Below are positions 34,349 through 41,911 of a DNA stretch of 41,911 nt, in pieces (the first letter of the stretch is position 1; each line of letters begins with the position of its first letter). Source of the DNA: Bacteroidota bacterium (GTDB lineage Bacteria > Bacteroidota > Ignavibacteria > Ignavibacteriales > Melioribacteraceae). The stretch is taken from positions 1 to 41,911 of the forward strand of contig JAHISP010000096.1 in assembly GCA_018818165.1 (NCBI GenBank). Direction: 5' to 3'. The notes under the pieces were generated by a model. That model worked only from the letters and a program-made list of their open reading frames with translations, did no database searches and was not told where the DNA came from. The position numbers were made by a program, and so were the translations under genes.

Positions 34349-35599
34349 ATGTCAGAGAAAATAAAAAAGCTGTTTCTCTTATCTATATATTGTGGATTAG
34401 GTTTAATAATTTTAACACAATGTACAAATGATTATCCTGATAGTTTTTACAATGCGAATGTTGTTGCTAGAGCAACTCCAACAATATCTCACATAGAACC
34501 AGATATTGCACTTGCTGGTGTTGATATTATTACAATTATTGGTAATAATTTTTCAGAAAAACCTGATGAGAATACAGTTTATTTTAATAGTGAAAAAGCT
34601 ACTGTAATTTCTTCAAGTATAAATAATATTGTTGTTAAAGCACCAAATTTACCCTTAGATTCAATAAAAGTGAAAATTGATGTAGCTGGTGCATTAAATT
34701 ATAGTAATATTGAGTTATATAAATTATATCCAGCTGTTGAAGAGGTATTTCCATTTGAAACTTATCAAGAGCCATATACAGTTACTAGTGATGGAATGGG
34801 TAATCTTTATTTTTCTTTTATAGAAGATGCAGCGGGTAAAGGAATTTATAAAACATCTGTTGATGGAGTTTTATCTGAGTTTGCACCTAGAGGTGGAGAA
34901 ACTACTTTTAGTGATTTGAAATATAATTCCGAAGGCTATTTAATAGGTGTTTATGGTAATAAAGCAATCTTTAAAATTGAAGCTGGAGTTAAACCTGCTG
35001 TATTTGTTAATACAAATAACAATAGCATAAAGCTTTTTGCACTAGATTATGATAAGGATAAAAATATTTGGGCAGCAGGGAAAGGTGGTAAAATTGTTTG
35101 TGCTAAGCTAGATTTATCATTCAAATTGTTCGATTATGCTGATGATATTTCAGGACTTAGAGTTTTTAATGACTATCTTTACGCAATTTCTGGTAAAGAT
35201 AATGCACAAAGTATTGTTCGTTTTCCCATAGTATCTGCAGATAGTTTAGGTAACGTAGAAGCCATTTTTAATTTTTCAGGCAATGTTGATGCAGATGTTG
35301 TTGCAAATTCAATTACATTTTCAGCTGAAGGACAAATGTATATTGCAACTACAGCTTCTCCTAAAAATGAGGCACCTGTTGATCCAATTATGGTGGTAAA
35401 GAGTGACGGTTCTTTTAGTACTTTGTATGCAGGAGTAATTTCTTCATCCTCTTCAAGATTATCCTGGGGAAGTGGAACAGAAATGTTTATAATAAAAGAA
35501 AGATTTCCTATTGACAGAGCCCTATCCGCAATATTTTCACAGAATATTTTAAAGCTAAATATGGTTAAAGCAGGAGCACCAGAATTTGGTAGGGATTAA
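34349..35599 (+). CDS. IPT/TIG-domain lipoprotein with beta-propeller-like region
   Basis: 416 aa. LTQC (lipobox, Cys near 26) after a hydrophobic stretch marks a lipoprotein. An IPT/TIG domain follows at about 45-125 (PTISHIEPDIALAGVDIITIIG). Residues about 130-416 carry repeated short sheets with SDGMGNLYFSF, SEGYLIGVYG, DKDKNIWAAGKGG and SAEGQMYIA, spaced like blades of an NHL/SMP-30-type propeller. The ribosome site AAGGAG is strong. This is the last gene of the cassette; in its place next to a TonB receptor it could act as a surface ligand-binding partner, but no SusD-like fold is seen. Confidence 0.78.
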   Translation: MSEKIKKLFLLSIYCGLGLIILTQCTNDYPDSFYNANVVARATPTISHIEPDIALAGVDIITIIGNNFSEKPDENTVYFNSEKATVISSSINNIVVKAPNLPLDSIKVKIDVAGALNYSNIELYKLYPAVEEVFPFETYQEPYTVTSDGMGNLYFSFIEDAAGKGIYKTSVDGVLSEFAPRGGETTFSDLKYNSEGYLIGVYGNKAIFKIEAGVKPAVFVNTNNNSIKLFALDYDKDKNIWAAGKGGKIVCAKLDLSFKLFDYADDISGLRVFNDYLYAISGKDNAQSIVRFPIVSADSLGNVEAIFNFSGNVDADVVANSITFSAEGQMYIATTASPKNEAPVDPIMVVKSDGSFSTLYAGVISSSSSRLSWGSGTEMFIIKERFPIDRALSAIFSQNILKLNMVKAGAPEFGRD

Positions 35600-35615
35600 T
35601 ATAAACATTTAAATA

Positions 35616-35660
35616 ACAGTTGTTAAAACTTTATGTGTAGTGTAAAGTTTTAACAACTGT
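35616..35660. terminator. Perfect 18-bp hairpin at the end of the receptor cassette
   Basis: ACAGTTGTTAAAACTTTA (35616-35633) pairs without mismatch with TAAAGTTTTAACAACTGT (35643-35660) around a 9-nt loop. It lies 16 nt past the stop codon of the lipoprotein gene. No U-run follows, so it may be a Rho-related terminator, an mRNA-stabilising hairpin or a protein site; the position favours transcript end formation. Confidence 0.5.
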
Positions 35661-35922
35661 AAGTGTTTGATAGATAATAAATCAAAATCTTATTAATATA
35701 TTTAAGCGAAAAAGTGCTCTATAATTCATTCTCAAAACAATTTGGGCTTTATTCCTTCTTGCAGTAATATTATAACTCTTATCTCCTTTTATTCTATCAA
35801 ATTTATTACATTACTAAATATTTATAATAGGATTAATTTTTCATACTAAAGTTTAAGCGAATTACGTTATAATTTGATAACTTACGCACTGTTAAAATTT
35901 AATTATTGGTTAAAATCTTTTT
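35661..35922. other. Intergenic region before the beta-barrel gene
   Basis: No gene or clear promoter was seen in this AT-rich stretch. The following gene has no obvious ribosome site. Confidence 0.4.
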
Positions 35923-36651
35923 ATGCAAAAAATTCTATTAGCACTCTTTTTATTTACCTCAGTCTCCTTTGCTCAAATTAGTAGTCAGGTTGGATGGATG
36001 AGTAAGTTTGGATTAGCTGGTGGTGTAACTACATCCTGGATGTTTCCCAATTATGATGAAATCAACAAACAACTTCCCACATTTGGAATTAATGAAGAAT
36101 TTAGCGGCGGAATTTTAACGTTGGGTGGAAGTGGTTATGTTTACTTAATGTTAATAGATGATTTAAGAATTGGTGGAATGGGCTTTGGTGGAACAAGATC
36201 TGCTTCTTCAACTAACAATGGTGTTAATAAAGAAGTTAGATATACATTAAGTGGTGGTGCTTTTACAATTGAATATACTCTCCCATTTGTAAAAAGAGTT
36301 GCAATTTCGGTTGGCACAAGCATTGGTGGAGGAAAACTTACAATTGAACAATTCCAAAATGATGAAAACTTTTCATGGCAAAATACTTGGGATGAGTTTA
36401 ATAATTTAAGTGGAACCCAAAATATTAGTCGTAAAATGGAAAATAATTACTTTACAATTACTCCAACAATAAATATTGATGTTCCACTAAATAGATTTTT
36501 TGCAATAAGAGTTGGAAGTGGCTACCAATTTGCAATTAATGAAAACTGGACAATTGAAAATGAAAAAACACTCACAAATGTTCCTAGTTCAATTAATGGA
36601 AATGCCTTTTTTATTCAAACTGGAATTTATTTGGGCTTTTTTGCTTATTAA
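35923..36651 (+). CDS. Predicted outer-membrane beta-barrel protein, unknown family
   Basis: 242 aa. A signal peptide (1-17, ending VSFAQ) is followed by glycine- and aromatic-rich amphipathic strands (for example GILTLGGSGYVYLMLIDDLRI, VAISVGTSIGGGKLTI) ending in FIQTGIYLGFFAY, consistent with a small barrel. No family was recognised. No Shine-Dalgarno sequence precedes the ATG. It lies 113 nt upstream of the SLBB export gene on the same strand and may belong to that locus. Confidence 0.68.
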   Translation: MQKILLALFLFTSVSFAQISSQVGWMSKFGLAGGVTTSWMFPNYDEINKQLPTFGINEEFSGGILTLGGSGYVYLMLIDDLRIGGMGFGGTRSASSTNNGVNKEVRYTLSGGAFTIEYTLPFVKRVAISVGTSIGGGKLTIEQFQNDENFSWQNTWDEFNNLSGTQNISRKMENNYFTITPTINIDVPLNRFFAIRVGSGYQFAINENWTIENEKTLTNVPSSINGNAFFIQTGIYLGFFAY

Positions 36652-36764
36652 AAATCAGTAATAAATGTGTTTAAAACATCCAATTGAATTGTTAGTAGCA
36701 AATTAATAATTAAGGATTGGAAATAATTAAAAATTTTGAAAATGCTCTAAAAGGAAAATAAACA

Positions 36765-38171
36765 ATGAAATTAAAAATTCTATTTTTGGCAATAATTTTA
36801 ACCACAGCGTCAACAGCTCAAGATATGAACGATATACAGCAGAGTTCATTTGCGGCTTTAAACAAAATATCAGTTACAATTGGTGGAGATTTTATTACAA
36901 ATGGAACTTTTCCAGCTGCTACTACTGAGCGTGTAGATGAGTTTATTACTAGATATTATAACCAATTTCGTTTAGCTTATCTTACAAGTTCAACTGATGC
37001 CCGCTCACTTGCTCAAATGAAGGCGGAAATTGATGAATATGCAGAACGTGGTATTATTCTCAAACATGTAGATGGAACAAAACAAATAATTGATTTGCAA
37101 AAATTTCGCTTAACAGCTGATTATGTTGAAAATCCATATTTACTTAATGGTGATGTTTTGATTTTTCCTCAAGTAGATTGGCAAAGAAATTTTGTTGAAG
37201 TTGAAGGTGCAGTTAACAAGCCAACACAATTTCAATTTGTAGATGGTGACAGACTATCTTGTGCAATTTTATTTGCTCGTGGAATAAATCCATCATATGA
37301 AAATGCTGATAGTATTGAAATTACTCGTTTAAGTTATGATGGAATGAATGAAGAAATTATAAAAACTAACGTAAATGAAAATCCTGAACTAAAACGTGGT
37401 GATAGAGTTAGAGTAGTTGCAGCCGAAACTCAAAGACGCGATTTTAAAGTTCTTGTTGAAGGTGAAGTTAATAAACCCGGGTATATATTTATAACCAAAA
37501 ACCAGACTACAATTAAACAAATAATTGAAAAAGCTGGTGGTTTTAAAAATACTGCTGATTTATCAGGTGGTGAATTGATTAGAAGTAATGCTATCACTAA
37601 TACTACAAATACTCCATTTCAAGATAGAAAAAGAGCTTTTAATTTACGTGCCCTAAATAAAGAAACCGATTTGCTAATGATGGTGCGTATGGCAGATATT
37701 GAGGCAGAAGATTCATTAAGTCTTATTTATGATAACCAATTACGTAATGCTAAATCTATTGTAACTGTTGATTTTACTAAGGTGCTTGAGGATACCTCCG
37801 AAAACAGTAAATTTATTGTTAAAGATGGTGATATTATTTATATACCTGAAATTACAAATTTAGTAAATGTTTTTGGACAAGTTATGAATCCAGGATTTGT
37901 TGATTTTGTTAAAGGACAAGATTACAATTATTATATTTCAAAATCGGGTGGATTTGGCGGTAGAGCAAAAGATGCAGTTTTCCTTGTCAAAAATAAAACA
38001 CGCGCTTGGATTGATATGACAGATGATGATAATAATTACACAATTGAATCTGGAGATTATATTTGGGTTCCCAAAGATATTCCTCGCGATTTTGACCATT
38101 ACCTAACAAGAGTTTCAAAAATTGCAGCCGTTGTTTCTGGAGTTGCAACACTATATTTAATATTTAAGTAA
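36765..38171 (+). CDS. SLBB-domain polysaccharide export protein
   Basis: 468 aa. A signal peptide (1-18) precedes an N-terminal region, then three SLBB-like units: FVEVEGAVNKPTQFQF (143-158), FKVLVEGEVNKPGYIFI ... IIEKAGGF (227-260) and LVNVFGQVMNPGFVDF ... SKSGGFGG (about 363-398), and a hydrophobic C-terminal segment (about 449-467). This is the architecture of polysaccharide export (Wza/GumB-like) proteins, although the canonical N-terminal export domain is hard to place. AAGGA precedes the ATG. It likely forms the outer part of an exopolysaccharide exporter with the Wzz-like protein at 39944. Confidence 0.82.
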   Translation: MKLKILFLAIILTTASTAQDMNDIQQSSFAALNKISVTIGGDFITNGTFPAATTERVDEFITRYYNQFRLAYLTSSTDARSLAQMKAEIDEYAERGIILKHVDGTKQIIDLQKFRLTADYVENPYLLNGDVLIFPQVDWQRNFVEVEGAVNKPTQFQFVDGDRLSCAILFARGINPSYENADSIEITRLSYDGMNEEIIKTNVNENPELKRGDRVRVVAAETQRRDFKVLVEGEVNKPGYIFITKNQTTIKQIIEKAGGFKNTADLSGGELIRSNAITNTTNTPFQDRKRAFNLRALNKETDLLMMVRMADIEAEDSLSLIYDNQLRNAKSIVTVDFTKVLEDTSENSKFIVKDGDIIYIPEITNLVNVFGQVMNPGFVDFVKGQDYNYYISKSGGFGGRAKDAVFLVKNKTRAWIDMTDDDNNYTIESGDYIWVPKDIPRDFDHYLTRVSKIAAVVSGVATLYLIFK

Positions 38172-38174
38172 AAA

Positions 38175-39794
38175 ATGATTGTTGAAAACCAAAATATAGA
38201 GAATAAAAGTGTTTGGAAAGATGAATACTTAAAATGGGTTTGTGGGTTTGCAAATGCCAAAGGGGGAACTATATTTATTGGAATTGATAATTCTGGAAAT
38301 GTCGTTGGAGTTCAAAATTATAAAAAGTTGTTAGAAGATTTACCTAATAAAATTGCAAATATTTTAGGAATTTCTGTTGAAGTAAATCTTCTATCTGAAA
38401 ATGATAAGTATTTTATTGAAATTAAAATAGATTCTTATTCTAATCCTATTTCTTATCAAGGTCGTTTTTATTTCAGGAGTGGAAGTACTATTCAAGAATT
38501 AAAAGGAAATGCTCTTGAAAAATTATTATTGAAAAAAATTGGAAAAAAATGGGATTCTATTACTGCTGATGGATTTACAATGGAAGATTTGTCTGAAACT
38601 GCCATTAATATATTCCGTAAAAAAGCTTCAAAAAGTAAACGTGTGCCAATTGAAGATATAAATGAAAATAATGAAAATCTTATAAAACTATTAGGATTAA
38701 CTAACAACAACGAGTTAAAACGTGCTGCAGTAATTGCTTTTGGAAAAAATCCTGAGCAACTAATAACAGGTTCATACGTTAAAATTGGTTTTTTTAGAAC
38801 TCACTCCGATTTGCTTTATCAAGATGAGATATACGGAAGCTTATTTGAACAAGTTGAAAAGACAATGGATTTGCTTACAACAAAATATATGAGAGCAAAT
38901 ATTGCTTACGAAGGGTTAACTAGAACAGAGACTTATGATTATCCAGAAGAAGCATTACGTGAAGCCCTTTTAAATGCTTTAATACATAAAGATTATACAA
39001 GTTCTAATCCGGTTCAAATAAGTGTTTATGGTAGTTGGATGATGATATACAATAACGGCGAATTACCCGAGAATTGGACTATTAAAACATTGACTGATAA
39101 GCACACTTCTGAACCTGCTAATCCAGATATTGCTAAAGCCTTTTTTCGGGCTGGATATATTGAAATTTGGGGCAGAGGTATAAGAGATACTATTGATTAT
39201 TGCATAAATGCAGGGTTACCAAAACCATATTATAAAAAAATGGGACCTGGTTTAGCAATAGTTTTTGAAAAAGAAATAGGTGCTAGTAATTTTGGAATAA
39301 TTGAAGACGAAACACCACCAAAAACTTCGGAGAAAACTTCGGAGAAAACTTCGGAGAAAACTTCGGAGAAAATTCTTGATGCTATTTTTTCTGATAAGAG
39401 AATTACTATTTTTGAACTTGCCAGAAAACTTGGAAAAACTACAAGAGCCGTTGAAATGAGCATTATGAAGCTTAAAAGTGATGGTGAATTAGTAAGAATT
39501 GGCTCTGATAAAACAGGTTATTGGGAATTAAAAAGCGACTATAAAATTTCGGAACGATTCGGAAAGGACTTCGGAACGATTCGGAAAGAATTTCGGAATG
39601 AATTTTCTCCAGATGAGCTACAAACATTACAACTAATAGGTGATGATCCTAAAATAACGGCAAAAGAAATTGCAGATGAATTAAATAAAAGTTCAAGAAC
39701 TATTGAAAATTATATTAGCAAATTTAGAAAATTTAAAATTGTTAAGAGAGTTGGTCCCAAATTAGGTGGTTATTGGGAAATAGTTAAAAAATAA
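38175..39794 (+). CDS. AlbA_2 / COG2865 ATPase-like regulator with two winged helices
   Basis: 539 aa. FANAKGGTIFIGIDNSGNV (25-43) belongs to an AlbA_2 (Schlafen-like) domain at about 12-125. EALREALLNALIHKDY and VYGSWMMIYNNGELP mark an HATPase_c_4-like region (about 255-370). A KTSE repeat linker (about 383-398) then leads to two winged-helix units (about 400-455 and 478-539). Members are annotated as putative transcriptional regulators or ATP-binding proteins; no target is known. The start lies 3 nt after the SLBB gene, so it is embedded in the exopolysaccharide operon. Confidence 0.82.
   Translation: MIVENQNIENKSVWKDEYLKWVCGFANAKGGTIFIGIDNSGNVVGVQNYKKLLEDLPNKIANILGISVEVNLLSENDKYFIEIKIDSYSNPISYQGRFYFRSGSTIQELKGNALEKLLLKKIGKKWDSITADGFTMEDLSETAINIFRKKASKSKRVPIEDINENNENLIKLLGLTNNNELKRAAVIAFGKNPEQLITGSYVKIGFFRTHSDLLYQDEIYGSLFEQVEKTMDLLTTKYMRANIAYEGLTRTETYDYPEEALREALLNALIHKDYTSSNPVQISVYGSWMMIYNNGELPENWTIKTLTDKHTSEPANPDIAKAFFRAGYIEIWGRGIRDTIDYCINAGLPKPYYKKMGPGLAIVFEKEIGASNFGIIEDETPPKTSEKTSEKTSEKTSEKILDAIFSDKRITIFELARKLGKTTRAVEMSIMKLKSDGELVRIGSDKTGYWELKSDYKISERFGKDFGTIRKEFRNEFSPDELQTLQLIGDDPKITAKEIADELNKSSRTIENYISKFRKFKIVKRVGPKLGGYWEIVKK
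39321..39368 (+). repeat. Four perfect copies of a 12-bp in-frame repeat
   Basis: AAAACTTCGGAG is repeated exactly four times, encoding KTSE four times in the linker of the AlbA_2 protein. The unit is a multiple of three, so changes in copy number alter linker length without a frameshift. Confidence 0.95.
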
Positions 39795-39943
39795 TTTTAA
39801 TTTGAAATGAGTGGAGAGAACTATTTGTGAAATTTTGGAATATTTTCAGAAAAGAAGTATAGTAAAAAGCTAAATTGGTAAATAGGATTAAATAATTTAT
39901 TAAAAAATACGGATTAATATAAATCCATAATTGAGAAAAATAT

Positions 39944-41149
39944 ATGTCAGAAATTAAAGAAAAAAGAGAAGTTTCATACACAGATTATCTTTCAATTTTA
40001 TTAAAATGGAAGAAATTTTTAATTATAAATTTATTAGTTGTTGCAATAATTACTACCGTAATTACTTTCTTAATTCCAGAAAAATTTAAAGCTGATTCTA
40101 CTATTATGATTCAAGAGGATGATAATATGGGATTGTTAAATAGCGTAATGTCAAGTGCAGGATCGTTATTAGGTGGTGCTTTGTTCGGATCTGGAGGAAC
40201 TTCAATGGATAAAATATTTGGTTATCTTGAGAGTAGAAAGATACTTCTTAATGTAATTAACAAATTTAAACTAATTGATTATTATGGTTATTCAGATTAT
40301 AAAACCGAAAAAACACTAAAAGCTTTTAGAGATGACGTCAAGTTTGATTTAACGCAAAATGGTCTTATTGAAATAAGCATGGTTCATGAAAGTCCAGATA
40401 CTGCGAAGGAAATAGTTAAATATTTTATACTAACCCTCGATTCACTAAATAAACAGTTCACATCTGCACATGCAAAGAGTTATAGACAGTTTATAGAAAG
40501 AAGATATTTGAAAAATTTGGAAGATATGAAAAATGCTGAAATTGAATTCAAAAATTTTCAAAAAAAATACAAAGTATATGTTATTCCTGAGCAATTACAA
40601 GTTGCATTTGAGGTAATTGCGGGTCTTGAAGGAGAATTAGCTAAAAAAGAGTTAGAAGCTGATTTACTCAAACTTTCTCAGGGAGAGAAATCACCAAACG
40701 TTAAAGTAGCATTTGACCAAGTTAAGTTACTAAGAACCAAAATAAATGACATAACGAATGGTAATTCAGCCACAAATGAATCAATTATTTATTTTCCATT
40801 TAAAGATATACCAGAACTTCAAGTAGAGTATTTTAGATTATACCGCGAAATTGAAATACAAAATAAATTATTAGAATTTACACTTCCAATGTATGAACAA
40901 GCTGTCATGGAAGAACAAAAAGATGTACCTACTATAATTGTCTTAGACGAACCACTTACGCCAGAATTAAAGGATTCACCTAAAAAGGCGTTTATTATAC
41001 TTGGAATAGGGTTTCTGTTTTTCTTTTTGCATGTCTTTTTTGTTTTTCGTGCTGAGTTGATATTACTAAAAAGGAGTGACCTAAATTTAATTGAAGGAAA
41101 AGAGTATAATTTTTATTCAAAGATTAAATCAAGATACAGTATCAAGTAA
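39944..41149 (+). CDS. Wzz/GumC-like polysaccharide chain-length determinant (no kinase domain)
   Basis: 401 aa. The Wzz N-domain starts with SYTDYLSILLKWKKFLIINLLVVAII, membrane helix one at about 29-50, then a Gly/Ser-rich loop (MSSAGSLLGGALFGSGG, about 65-85), a long coiled-coil periplasmic region (about 165-300) and helix two at about 350-372. No tyrosine-kinase domain follows, so it is a short PCP-type protein that should work with the SLBB exporter and the polymerase downstream. Its stop overlaps the next start (TAATG). Confidence 0.85.
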   Translation: MSEIKEKREVSYTDYLSILLKWKKFLIINLLVVAIITTVITFLIPEKFKADSTIMIQEDDNMGLLNSVMSSAGSLLGGALFGSGGTSMDKIFGYLESRKILLNVINKFKLIDYYGYSDYKTEKTLKAFRDDVKFDLTQNGLIEISMVHESPDTAKEIVKYFILTLDSLNKQFTSAHAKSYRQFIERRYLKNLEDMKNAEIEFKNFQKKYKVYVIPEQLQVAFEVIAGLEGELAKKELEADLLKLSQGEKSPNVKVAFDQVKLLRTKINDITNGNSATNESIIYFPFKDIPELQVEYFRLYREIEIQNKLLEFTLPMYEQAVMEEQKDVPTIIVLDEPLTPELKDSPKKAFIILGIGFLFFFLHVFFVFRAELILLKRSDLNLIEGKEYNFYSKIKSRYSIK

Positions 41150-41911
41150 TGATTTTTATTATTTTGTCAATATCATTTTTTCTATCCCTATTATTGGGAA
41201 AATATTATTTTAAAAAGCATATAAATCCAATTTCCATCTATTCGTTTATTTGGACTGGTTTACTTACTTTTTTCCACTTAAAACTAATCAAATATGATAA
41301 TCTTTCAATATATGCTTGGATTATTATATTGTTTGCCTACCTTTCTTTTATCCTTGGAATATTAGTATACTTTACTGCTATTCGAATTTTTAACAGTAAC
41401 ACTAATCAGACACAGGAAATGAAAATTTCTGCAATTTTTTCATTGGATGGTAAAATTCTAATATATTTGATTGTTTTTTTCTCCGTCTTGGGATTAATTG
41501 GAGCTTTACAACATTGGAATATTTTAATTAATAAATTTGGCAGTTTAGTTGAGGTTTTTTTACATCTAGGATTAATAAGACAAATGACCGTTCGTGGAGA
41601 AATAGAAGGAATACTTCCATATATTTCTGCATTTTCATTTGTGGCAATATTTTTTGCAGCTCTTTATAGTGCTTGGAAAAGGAGAATAACTCTTATTTCC
41701 TTTCTTCCATTAGTTGCAATTATTCTTAAAGATACTGCGGCGGCAGGGCGAGTTGGAATACTAATTGGGTTTCTTGAATTTGGATTAACCTATGTATTTA
41801 CTTCATACTACTTGAATAATTTTAGAAATAAAGAAAAGAAAAAACATAACTTCAATATATATTTTTCAATAGTACTAGTTGTAGTAATATTTTTAACAAG
41901 TATATTTTTTA
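41149..41911 (+). CDS. Polysaccharide polymerase, Wzy-like (partial, cut by window end)
   Basis: The first 254 codons of an open frame that runs off the right edge, starting at an ATG that overlaps the Wzz-like stop codon by 1 nt. It is strongly hydrophobic with at least six membrane helices (MIFIILSISFFLSLLL, then IYAWIIILFAYLSFILGIL, ILIYLIVFFSVLGLIGAL, ISAFSFVAIFFAALY and ITLISFLPLVAIIL). A charged loop with RQMTVRGE and the segment AAAGRVGILIGFLE resemble oligosaccharide repeat-unit polymerases. The family call rests on topology, these short motifs and the Wzz/SLBB context. Confidence 0.75.
   Translation, partial: MIFIILSISFFLSLLLGKYYFKKHINPISIYSFIWTGLLTFFHLKLIKYDNLSIYAWIIILFAYLSFILGILVYFTAIRIFNSNTNQTQEMKISAIFSLDGKILIYLIVFFSVLGLIGALQHWNILINKFGSLVEVFLHLGLIRQMTVRGEIEGILPYISAFSFVAIFFAALYSAWKRRITLISFLPLVAIILKDTAAAGRVGILIGFLEFGLTYVFTSYYLNNFRNKEKKKHNFNIYFSIVLVVVIFLTSIFF

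Noticed and set aside
39321-39368. 12-bp repeat as an on/off phase-variation switch
   Set aside because: The unit is a multiple of three, so copy-number change cannot shift the frame.
39230-39463. Leftward frame with repeated EVFS residues as a gene
   Set aside because: It is the antisense reading of the 12-bp repeat inside a well-supported rightward gene, with no ribosome site.
1-41911. rRNA, tRNA, insertion sequences, prophage genes, riboswitches
   Set aside because: No rRNA or tRNA-like cloverleaf, transposase, integrase, phage structural gene or recognisable riboswitch was seen on reading the gaps; short or divergent RNAs could have been missed.

Overview
The window is AT-rich, protein-coding DNA from a Gram-negative bacterium, most likely Ignavibacteriota or a close relative in the Bacteroidota/Chlorobiota group. 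The evidence is a type IX secretion (T9SS) sorting domain, a PorV/PorQ-like porin, a TonB receptor with a carboxypeptidase-regulatory-like N-domain, a 46-nt type II-C style CRISPR repeat, TAnnTTTG-like promoter elements, and many weak Shine-Dalgarno sites. The phylum is inferred from gene content only.

Layout. 1-916: a CRISPR array cut by the left edge (12 full 46-nt repeats, 12 spacers of exactly 30 nt); its cas genes are not in the window. 1185-2287: a winged-helix/MNT nucleotidyltransferase plus HEPN pair behind a tandem palindromic operator. 2595-6133: a LysE-like permease, then three translationally coupled genes (PLP aminotransferase, CDP-alcohol phosphotransferase, LicC-like cytidylyltransferase) that look like a complete route to a CDP-activated amino-alcohol head group. 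6134-9925: leftward membrane and signalling genes (UPF0126/TRIC-like, AI-2E/PerM permease overlapping a cNMP-binding protein, Ca/Na antiporter) and a 72-aa orphan. 10013-21895: leftward genes, mostly housekeeping (GyrI-like, phosphohexomutase, gmhA, glycyl-tRNA synthetase, secreted M14 peptidase, prfA, glycosyltransferase, miaA, cNMP-GAF-histidine-kinase-like protein). One small membrane gene at 16447 is rightward.

22044-27422: rightward yicC-gmk-rpoZ, family 4 uracil-DNA glycosylase, dnaB and anmK. 27999-35599: a four-gene envelope cassette (TonB receptor, secreted FN3-type protein, PorV-like porin, IPT/TIG lipoprotein) followed by an 18-bp perfect hairpin. 35923-41911: a predicted beta-barrel protein, then an exopolysaccharide locus (SLBB export protein, an inserted AlbA_2/COG2865 regulator-like gene with a 12-bp in-frame repeat, a Wzz-like chain-length protein, and a Wzy-like polymerase cut by the right edge).

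Points that most deserve attention: glycyl-tRNA synthetase appears to start at an AUA codon; the HEPN protein lacks the RNase R/H pair but keeps the tyrosine; the aminotransferase/cytidylyltransferase/CDP-alcohol cassette may define an undescribed polar head group; and the sensor kinase-like protein has Glu where the phospho-accepting His should be.
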